Below, piece by piece: positions 16,726-23,212 of a DNA stretch of 44,383 bases. The notes below the pieces were generated by a model. That model saw only the letters and a program-made list of their open reading frames with translations, searched no databases and was not told the origin of the DNA. Within the stretch, counting starts at the first letter, position 1; each line of letters starts with the position of its first letter. Source of the stretch: Deltaproteobacteria bacterium (lineage in GTDB: Bacteria; Myxococcota_A; UBA796; SXON01); assembly GCA_947484175.1 (NCBI GenBank), contig CANKOI010000027.1, forward strand, positions 1-44,383, read 5' to 3'. The translations under genes and the position numbers were made by a program.

Positions 16726-18707
16726 GTGCCCGCTCCCGCGAGGCGCGCGTAACGCCGCGACTGCCAGATCAGGTAGGGATCGTCGGGAGAGAGGCGCGCG
16801 GCCTGCCGAGCCTCCTCGCTCGCCCGGTCGAACTCACCCCGGGCCGCCGCAACCACCGCGGCGGTGTCGCGAAAGGCGCTGTTCTTGGGCTCGCGGGCCA
16901 CGGCGCGCCGGATGGACCGATCCGCCTCGTCGAGGCGTTGGCCGCCGAGCGCCCAGTACCAGGCATCGCAGTTGTCTCGCGTGGGGCCGCGCCGGAACGG
17001 CTTGCAGTCCCGGTCGTAGCCGGCGGCGAGCGTCTGCCCCGCGGCGGCACCATCGCCCACGCTCAGCAACGAGGCGCCGACGAAGTCGAGGGGTTCGGCG
17101 CCCGGATGCAGCCGCCCGAGGGCCCGCTTGATGTCAATCTGGAAGGTGGCCCGGTCCTGCGGCTCCAGCGCGGCGGCGTAGAGCCACATCGCTTGGCCGC
17201 CGATCGGGTACAGGTCGAGCAGGTTGCGAAGGGTGGTGATGGCCCCGTACCGATCGCCCGCTTCCAACGACACCATGGCCCGGCGGAAGAGGAACCCGCT
17301 GCCGCCCCGATCTACCGCGATGGCTTCGTCGAGGGCGCGCTCCGCATCGGCTGGGCGACCGGCGGCGAGCAAGGCGTCGGAGAGACCAACAAGCAGCTCC
17401 TGGCGCACCTGGGGTTCCTCGATCGGCAGATCGAGCGCGGCCTGGGCCCGCGCCAGCGCCTCCTCGGCGCGACCGAGGGCCACGAGGCCGCCAATCAGCT
17501 CACCCCACGCTCCCTCCTCCACGAGCTCCACCGGCGAAAGGCCCCCGAGGCGTTCGACCGCCGCAGCGTCGTTCCCATCGTAACGATCGATGCGCGAGGC
17601 GAGCACCACGAGGTCGGGTTGCGCGCCGCGGTCCTGCAGCGCGCGCTGCACAAGCGCACGGGCCTCGGCCTCATCGCCGTGCTGCACGAGCACCTTCGCG
17701 CGCACGCCAGGGCGGGCCGTACCCAGCGGATCGACCAGAGCGTCGGCCGCCAACCACGCCGCCGAGGCGTCAAACACGCGGCGCTTCCGGGGCGCTTCCA
17801 GCACCAGCTTCTCCGAGGGATAGTCGAGCACCACGCGCCAGTCACCCAGCGGCCGAAACCCGAGGAGACCGCGCGACACCGAGCACACATCGGCTGCCGG
17901 GTCGTCGGGGTTCGACCAGCGCACCGCCTCGGCCCGTTTCAGCTTTCGCCCGGCCACCTCGAGGGTAGTGGCCGGAATGCGGCGCGTTTCGGTGAGGAAC
18001 TGAAAGTCGGGCACCCGATCGAGGGCCGCCCCGATACCCACCACCGGCTCCACCCCGAGGCTGCTGAGCGCCCGGAAGGGTTCACCGGTTTGGCACCAGA
18101 GGCTCGTTTCGGCCGCGCCGGTGTCGATCTCGATCCCGACCGGGGCCACCAGCGTTTCTTCGCCGCGGGTGGCGGTGATCCCGACGTCGAGCAGCACCCG
18201 GTTCGTAGCCACGTGCACCGGCTGGCCCTTCCCACGCGCCCTGTAGGTGCCCGGCCGGTGCAGCTCCAGGCGGTCCGCCGGGTAGTCCACCACCAACACG
18301 AACTTCGACCACACGTTGTGGCCCAGGATGCCGTCCACCGGAATGGCCCCAGCCGCCTCGGGCACGCCCGGCACGCCCACGGCGACCTCCACGTTCTCCA
18401 CGACGAAGCCCCCGCCAAAATCCACGGACGGGAGTACGGCTCGAAGCCAAGGCACGCTCCCCGACAACCCCGCCACGCGCCCGCCATCGTCGTTTCCCTC
18501 CAGCGCAAGCCGCTTCGCCACTCCGTGGTTCAGCACCGACACGGCCGCGCCCGTGTCGAGCAGAAAGAGGCCGTTCCCACCGTCGGGCAACCCCACCTGC
18601 ACGAAAACCTTGTCGGAGCCGGGGTAGGCTCGCCACAGATCGTGGGTGACAGACGTCGGGGAGGGCTGAGCGGCGAGCGCCCAGGCGGCGAGCAGCAACA
18701 TGAGCAT
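16722..18707 (-). CDS. Exported retropepsin-like aspartic protease with TPR C-terminus
   Basis: About 661 residues from the ATG at 18707, just after the E2-like gene; a longer frame upstream lies inside that gene. A signal peptide (MLMLLLAAWALAAQ) leads into two retropepsin-like lobes. Each has an active-site motif: LLDTGAAVSVL near residue 51 and EIDTGAAETSL near residue 170. The second half is a series of about seven helical TPR-type repeats (for example GELIGGLVALGRAEEALARAQAALDLP). Aspartic protease lobes fused to TPRs occur in secreted bacterial proteins, but natural substrates are rarely known. It probably works in the periplasm or at the surface, with the TPRs selecting partners. Confidence 0.86.
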   Translation of the reverse strand: MLMLLLAAWALAAQPSPTSVTHDLWRAYPGSDKVFVQVGLPDGGNGLFLLDTGAAVSVLNHGVAKRLALEGNDDGGRVAGLSGSVPWLRAVLPSVDFGGGFVVENVEVAVGVPGVPEAAGAIPVDGILGHNVWSKFVLVVDYPADRLELHRPGTYRARGKGQPVHVATNRVLLDVGITATRGEETLVAPVGIEIDTGAAETSLWCQTGEPFRALSSLGVEPVVGIGAALDRVPDFQFLTETRRIPATTLEVAGRKLKRAEAVRWSNPDDPAADVCSVSRGLLGFRPLGDWRVVLDYPSEKLVLEAPRKRRVFDASAAWLAADALVDPLGTARPGVRAKVLVQHGDEAEARALVQRALQDRGAQPDLVVLASRIDRYDGNDAAAVERLGGLSPVELVEEGAWGELIGGLVALGRAEEALARAQAALDLPIEEPQVRQELLVGLSDALLAAGRPADAERALDEAIAVDRGGSGFLFRRAMVSLEAGDRYGAITTLRNLLDLYPIGGQAMWLYAAALEPQDRATFQIDIKRALGRLHPGAEPLDFVGASLLSVGDGAAAGQTLAAGYDRDCKPFRRGPTRDNCDAWYWALGGQRLDEADRSIRRAVAREPKNSAFRDTAAVVAAARGEFDRASEEARQAARLSPDDPYLIWQSRRYARLAGAGT

Positions 18708-18714
18708 GATGGCT

Positions 18715-19566
18715 CTAACCCTGCTTCTCGTCCAACCTTTCCGGATTCTCCAACAGCGCCTTGATTTCCCGCGCCACCACGCCGCCGTGGTAGCCATCGA
18801 CCACCCGGTGATCGAAGGTGCCGTTCACGTGCAACACCCGCCCCACGACGATCTTTCCGTCCTCCACCACGGGCTTCTCCTCGATGGCCCCGAGCGTCAC
18901 GATGATCGGGGTGCGCGCGAGCGGGAAGAAGGGCGCATAGCCGAGCGTGAGCCCGAAAACGCCCACGTTGGTGACCATCGCCGACCCGAAGGGATCGCCG
19001 GGCGTGCCGAGGAACTTGGGGTTGATGTTGAGCGTGTACTGAACGAAGTCGAGGAACCACAGCACCGGTTTGATGAGGATTCCGGGCAAGCCGGCGAGCC
19101 CCTTCTTGGTTTGGTTGAACTCCTCGTCGTTGCCGGAGCGAATCTTCAGCGCGCGCTCCCGGATCATGCGCCCCAGCGAGACGACGTCTACCTTGTCGGC
19201 ATTCTTGATCTTGATGCCGCTCAGGTCGGTATTCCCAATGCTCTCGCCGTCCTCGACCACGATCTGCACGAAGATGTCTACGTCCTTGCGGTGGTAGAGC
19301 GAGCCGAGCCGCACCAGCGCGTTGAGGTCGCGGTGCTTGGCCAAGATCATGGCGAGGCCCCGCGCTACCGCGTGCGTCACCGTCACCTTCTCGCCGGACT
19401 CCTTTCGTTTCGCCGCGATCCATGCCTCCAGCTTCTCGCACCGAATTTCTAGGGATCCGTACACGTGGGGGTCACGCGGCGCGTCCCACACATTGGCCGC
19501 GAGCTTTCTGTACGTGGAGGCGTTCGGGTACGGCGTGAGCTCGATGTTCGGCATGAAGCACAACAT
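18715..19566 (-). CDS. 2-oxoacid dehydrogenase E2-type acyltransferase catalytic domain, stand-alone
   Basis: A 283-residue protein corresponding only to the E2/chloramphenicol-acetyltransferase fold. There is no lipoyl domain and no peripheral-subunit-binding domain. The catalytic stretch TFDHRVVDGYHGG near residues 255-267 carries the His and Asp of the HxxxDG motif. The FPLARTPIIVTLGAIEEKPVV segment is typical of the core. Without a lipoyl arm it cannot act as a normal pyruvate dehydrogenase core unless partners supply one. Similar orphan forms may acylate other substrates. It lies between an SRPBCC gene and the aspartic protease gene, and no E1 or E3 gene is near. The ATG at 19566 has AGG 5-6 bases upstream; 19554 is an alternative. 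Confidence 0.85.
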   Translation of the reverse strand: MLCFMPNIELTPYPNASTYRKLAANVWDAPRDPHVYGSLEIRCEKLEAWIAAKRKESGEKVTVTHAVARGLAMILAKHRDLNALVRLGSLYHRKDVDIFVQIVVEDGESIGNTDLSGIKIKNADKVDVVSLGRMIRERALKIRSGNDEEFNQTKKGLAGLPGILIKPVLWFLDFVQYTLNINPKFLGTPGDPFGSAMVTNVGVFGLTLGYAPFFPLARTPIIVTLGAIEEKPVVEDGKIVVGRVLHVNGTFDHRVVDGYHGGVVAREIKALLENPERLDEKQG

Positions 19567-19579
19567 AGCACCTGCCCGC

Positions 19580-20029
19580 TCAGGCTTTGAGGCGCACCAC
19601 TTCCCGGAGAACGTTCTCGGTCATGGTTCTGAACGCGGCGTCGAGCCGAGGTTTCAGCCCCAGCGCTTCAGCGGCCATCAGCAGGTAGCCGTTGCCGCTG
19701 AAGTCGGCATGAATCGTCACCAGCGTGTTCGTGCTGGGCTTCATGGTTCGCAGGCTGTAATGCAGCTTGCCCTTGAGGCGGCGCCCGTCGAGCGCCACGT
19801 GTACCCGACGGCCCCCGTGTTCTTCGTCCACCCGGTCGAAGGTGTAGCTGAGCACGCGGGGGCGAGGCTTGCTGTTGATGTCGAGCTCAAAACAGCCGGT
19901 CCCCGTTTCGCGCAACCCGTCAAAGGCGCCTTCGAGGATGGCGCGGTGGTTGGTCGCGGTGGCGAGCCAAGTGAGCACGTCATCGCGACGAACCCCTTCG
20001 ATCAGCACGTCGGTGGTGTAAACGCTCAT
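19580..20029 (-). CDS. SRPBCC (START-like) fold protein, ligand unknown
   Basis: A 149-residue protein with the order of strands and helices typical of SRPBCC or polyketide-cyclase-like proteins: an initial strand (MSVYTTDVLIEG), an early helix pair (RRDDVLTWLATATNHRAIL), a curved sheet (RPRVLSYTFDRVDEEHGGRRVHVALDG...) and a long C-terminal helix (LKPRLDAAFRTMTENVLREVVRLKA). No catalytic residues can be assigned. The family usually binds lipids or other hydrophobic ligands. It is the first gene of the leftward six-gene run and is divergent from lgt (44-bp gap). Confidence 0.7.
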   Translation of the reverse strand: MSVYTTDVLIEGVRRDDVLTWLATATNHRAILEGAFDGLRETGTGCFELDINSKPRPRVLSYTFDRVDEEHGGRRVHVALDGRRLKGKLHYSLRTMKPSTNTLVTIHADFSGNGYLLMAAEALGLKPRLDAAFRTMTENVLREVVRLKA

Positions 20030-20073
20030 CGGGGGCTCCGGGGAAGGCGACGGCGGCGGGTTATCCCGCGCGA

Positions 20074-20928
20074 ATGGTTCCGTACATCCACCTTCCCACC
20101 TACCAGCTCGGCCCGGTGCCGCTCGACCCGTGGGGTCTGCTGGTCACCACCGGCTTTGTCTTGGGCCTGGAGATCGCCCGAGCCCGTGGCATCCAGAAGG
20201 GCCTCGACGTGCGCGACGTGGTCGACGGCGTGGTGTTCACCGTACTGATGGGCTTTGTGGTGGGGCACCTCGTGCACGTGCTCGCCTACCACCCCGAGAA
20301 GTACGAGAAAGACGGTATCGCCTCGCTGTACCGCATCTGGGAGGGCTTCTCGAGCTACGGCGGCTTTCTCGGCGCGGTCATCGGCAACGTCCTGTTCTAC
20401 CGGGTGATCCGACCCCGGCCCTACTTGGCGCACGCCGATGTGGTGATGTACGCCTTCCCCTTCGCCTGGATCTTCGGTCGGGCCGGCTGTGCCATCGTTC
20501 ACGACCACATCGGCCGCCCCACCACCTTTCCGCTGGGCGTGAACTTCGACACCATGCTCGAGGGGATGGGCGTGCGCCACGATCTCGGGCTCTACGAGTG
20601 CCTGCTCGCCATGGTGATCTCCGCCGTGTTCTTCGCGGTGCGCAAGCGCGCTTGGCCCGCAGGAAGCTTCCTCGTCCTGTGGTGCGTACTCTACGCGCCG
20701 GTGCGCTTCTTCATGGACTTCCTCCGCCGCACCGACGAGCTTCCGGGCTTCCCCACCGCCGACGTTCGCTGGGCCGGGCTCACCCCCGCGCAGTGGGGCT
20801 CCCTCACGATGTTCGCGGCCGGCTTGGTCCTGTGGGCGAGAATCCGGCGAGCCGCTCACCCCCGCACCCACACCCCCGCCGCCACCAGCGCCCTCCACTC
20901 CCCGGGGGACACGCCCTCGGGCACGTAA
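20074..20928 (+). CDS. lgt: Prolipoprotein diacylglyceryl transferase (Lgt-type)
   Basis: A 284-residue polytopic inner-membrane enzyme that moves diacylglycerol from phosphatidylglycerol to the lipobox Cys of prolipoproteins. Family marks are the periplasmic GFSSYGGFLG segment, the Arg of GRAGCAIVHDHIGRPT and a late RFFMDFLRR. The GRxGNFxNxE signature of E. coli is here GRxGCAIVHDHxGR, a variant I associate with deltaproteobacterial-type Lgt proteins. With many lipoproteins in this window, an active Lgt makes sense. Its last 73 bp overlap the 3' end of the convergent unknown gene; the tail after ARIRRAAHP looks low in constraint. No strong Shine-Dalgarno precedes the ATG. Confidence 0.85.
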   Translation: MVPYIHLPTYQLGPVPLDPWGLLVTTGFVLGLEIARARGIQKGLDVRDVVDGVVFTVLMGFVVGHLVHVLAYHPEKYEKDGIASLYRIWEGFSSYGGFLGAVIGNVLFYRVIRPRPYLAHADVVMYAFPFAWIFGRAGCAIVHDHIGRPTTFPLGVNFDTMLEGMGVRHDLGLYECLLAMVISAVFFAVRKRAWPAGSFLVLWCVLYAPVRFFMDFLRRTDELPGFPTADVRWAGLTPAQWGSLTMFAAGLVLWARIRRAAHPRTHTPAATSALHSPGDTPSGT

Positions 20929-22430
20929 GGGGCCGCCGCCATCGCCGCGCAGGCCTCCGCCGCCCGGGCGCTGAGCGGCACGATCTCCGCCGCCCCATCG
21001 GGCGCGCGCCGCACCGCCACATGCGAGGAAGCATCCCGCCCGAGCGGCGTGCGCGACGACCCCTCCAGCGCGCGCTCCCACCCCGATGAGACCGCTACGA
21101 GTTCGACGGTGCCGAGCCGAAGTGGCGTGTCCGCCGCGAGGTCTGGGGCCAGCGTCAGCGCGCCGAGGTCGGCGGCGGGGGGGTCGGCCAGAGCGGCCTC
21201 GAGGCGCGCCAGAGCGAGAAGTGGCGGGGAGAGGAGGCCGCGCTCGCCGAAGGCGAGGAGCCGCCGGGCCAACGGCTGGCGGCGGAGGGTGTCGCCCTCG
21301 GTGAACTGCTTGATGAATGCCGGGAGAGAGCGCCCGAGCCGCGCGCTCGTCGCGGGGAGAGCACTCTCCACTCCCGCGCGAAGCTGGGGCGACACCCCCA
21401 AGCCCTCCACCCCCGGAATGGGGTAGCCGAGGGCGAAGAGTTCGTCCGGATCGGGCAACGCCCAGCGCGCTGACGCCACCCTGTAGGCCGCCACGAGCGC
21501 GACCACATCCCCCGACACGGAGGCGGCCTGCAAGGCCGCGTCGAGCGCGCCGGCGCAAGCCGGCGAGCAATCCACGACCACCTCGCCGACCCGCTGGGCC
21601 GCGTCCTGGAGCACCCAGGCCTCGCCGCCGCAAGGCCACGGCGCCAGCGCCGCACCCTCGAGAAGCGCGGCGGCAACGGCGCGCACACGATCGAGGAGGC
21701 CGCGGAGTGAAACGAAGCGGCCGTGGCCGGGGGGAACGAACCGTTCCACCCAGCGCTCAAAGGAGGGGTGGGCGAGGCGGGGGCCGTGGGCCGCCGCCCA
21801 GGCCAGCCCGTCGCTGGCGAGGTCCACGCTTCGCCACGGCGTAGCGAGTACGCGACCGCAAGCGATCGAAGCCTCCGCGGCCACCAGCTCGCGCTCCAGG
21901 AACGCGAGGCCCTCGGCACGGCGGGCGGCGTCGTCGGGGTGGGGGAGCGGGCCTGCGAGCGCGGCGGCATCGCACTCGCTGCAAGCGGGGGCGCCCCAGG
22001 CGTCGTTCCACGCGTGCAGCTCGCAGCGGCGACGCCCCTCCTCATCGAAGCTGTACCAGGCCGCCACCGGGAGCGCTTCCGCCACGCGCACCGCGGTGGC
22101 CAGCTCCAACCGGCTCATGCCGGGCCACCACGCCCACCCCACCAGTCGATGGATGGCCTCGTGCGTGGTCCACTTCGCACGCTGCCCCGGGTGCAGGCTC
22201 ATCACCATGCGGTCGATGCGGAAGTGGCGGAACTTTGTCTCGGGCAACACCCCCTCTTGCCACCCGGCCACCTCGGCCAGATCGGGGCGATCGGGCACGG
22301 CGAACACCGAGGGAGGCTCCATCCAGGTGCGCCATTCGAAATGAGCGACGGGCACCCGTGCGGCCTCCACGAGCGCCCACGCGCGAGCCCCCACCCTCGT
22401 CACTCCCGCTTCTGCCGCGAGCCGCTCCAT
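20856..22430 (-). CDS. Unknown 524-aa protein with HExxH and CxxH...CxxC clusters
   Basis: I do not recognise a family. The N-terminal third holds a zinc-peptidase-like H90-E-A-I-H94, set in TTHEAIHRLVGWAWWPG. About 40 residues later comes C136-x2-H139-x10-C150-x2-C153, a plausible structural zinc site. The rest is Ala/Leu-rich and helical, with further scattered Cys (for example VVVDCSPACAGAL). There is no signal peptide or membrane helix, so it is probably cytoplasmic. It starts 2 bp after the lipoprotein gene, which itself overlaps a hybrid kinase gene, so the three are likely one operon. A metallopeptidase role is inferred from the motif only; HExxH also occurs by chance. The 3' end overlaps lgt by 73 bp. 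Confidence 0.72.
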   Translation of the reverse strand: MERLAAEAGVTRVGARAWALVEAARVPVAHFEWRTWMEPPSVFAVPDRPDLAEVAGWQEGVLPETKFRHFRIDRMVMSLHPGQRAKWTTHEAIHRLVGWAWWPGMSRLELATAVRVAEALPVAAWYSFDEEGRRRCELHAWNDAWGAPACSECDAAALAGPLPHPDDAARRAEGLAFLERELVAAEASIACGRVLATPWRSVDLASDGLAWAAAHGPRLAHPSFERWVERFVPPGHGRFVSLRGLLDRVRAVAAALLEGAALAPWPCGGEAWVLQDAAQRVGEVVVDCSPACAGALDAALQAASVSGDVVALVAAYRVASARWALPDPDELFALGYPIPGVEGLGVSPQLRAGVESALPATSARLGRSLPAFIKQFTEGDTLRRQPLARRLLAFGERGLLSPPLLALARLEAALADPPAADLGALTLAPDLAADTPLRLGTVELVAVSSGWERALEGSSRTPLGRDASSHVAVRRAPDGAAEIVPLSARAAEACAAMAAAPYVPEGVSPGEWRALVAAGVWVRG

Positions 22431-22432
22431 GA

Positions 22433-23212
22433 TCAGGGATTCGCCGCGATCCAGTCGTCGTGGCTGGCGAAGAGCAAGTCGATTCCCAAGCGGGTGGTCA
22501 GCACCACCAGATCATCGTCCTGGGGCGGGTCGAACGTCGTTTCGGCCCAGAGCACCATCAGCCTCAGCGTGCTCCCATCGTCCTGCTCGGTCCACAGCTC
22601 AATGGCGAAGGACTGCTCGATGCGACCCTTGCCATCGTTTCCGTCGGCGCCCTCTTTCATCCAACCGCGCGACGCAAGCGCGCCACGGCCATCGGAGAGC
22701 TCGAAGCGGCGCCAGTCCTTGAAGACCACGTACGGAACGGTCATGGCGGGGTTCGCCTTCACTACATGGTTCTCCGAGCGCAGAAACGCACACTCGGAAA
22801 GGAAACAGCTCTCGCCCTCCAGAAAGGTACGACTGTACGACTCGGCAAAGGGCTCGATGTCGGATTGGTCGGCCACCAGCGCCACGCGGGGGTGCTCCAC
22901 GAGCGGCCAGTCCGAGCTCCCAGCGAGGGCCACGGGAAGGGCGCGGGCGGGGTCGCGTTCAGGGTGTTCGAGGTGCTCCACGTCGGCTTCCGTGAGCCGC
23001 GCCGGCGTGAGCGAGCGTTGGCTCGCGTCGGCGTCGAGATCGAGGTCGGCGGCAATCTCGCCTTCGAGCTGCTCAAAGGCGCGAGCGAGGTCGGCGGAAT
23101 CGGCGTTGTCGAATGCCATAAGCGCCGCCACGGCGGCGTCGCTGAACGGCTCGGAGGCAGGCGGCGGCGGATCGCACGCTGAGAGGAGCACGAGGAGGGG
23201 AGCGCTACGCAT
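22433..23212 (-). CDS. Lipoprotein of unknown function, between hybrid kinase and HExxH protein
   Basis: A 259-residue protein. The ATG at 23212 is chosen because it gives a clean short lipoprotein signal, MRSAPLLVLLSAC, with Cys at residue 13, followed by a Pro-rich tether (DPPPPASEP). It overlaps the kinase stop by 8 bp. The body is acidic and helical first (about 25-90), then mixed alpha/beta. It contains a Cys pair (ESCFLSEC) and an aromatic stretch (VPYVVFKDWRRFEL). No catalytic motif is seen. Its operon position suggests it is the periplasmic or surface partner of the kinase, perhaps a ligand-binding component. That is inference. Confidence 0.75.
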   Translation of the reverse strand: MRSAPLLVLLSACDPPPPASEPFSDAAVAALMAFDNADSADLARAFEQLEGEIAADLDLDADASQRSLTPARLTEADVEHLEHPERDPARALPVALAGSSDWPLVEHPRVALVADQSDIEPFAESYSRTFLEGESCFLSECAFLRSENHVVKANPAMTVPYVVFKDWRRFELSDGRGALASRGWMKEGADGNDGKGRIEQSFAIELWTEQDDGSTLRLMVLWAETTFDPPQDDDLVVLTTRLGIDLLFASHDDWIAANP

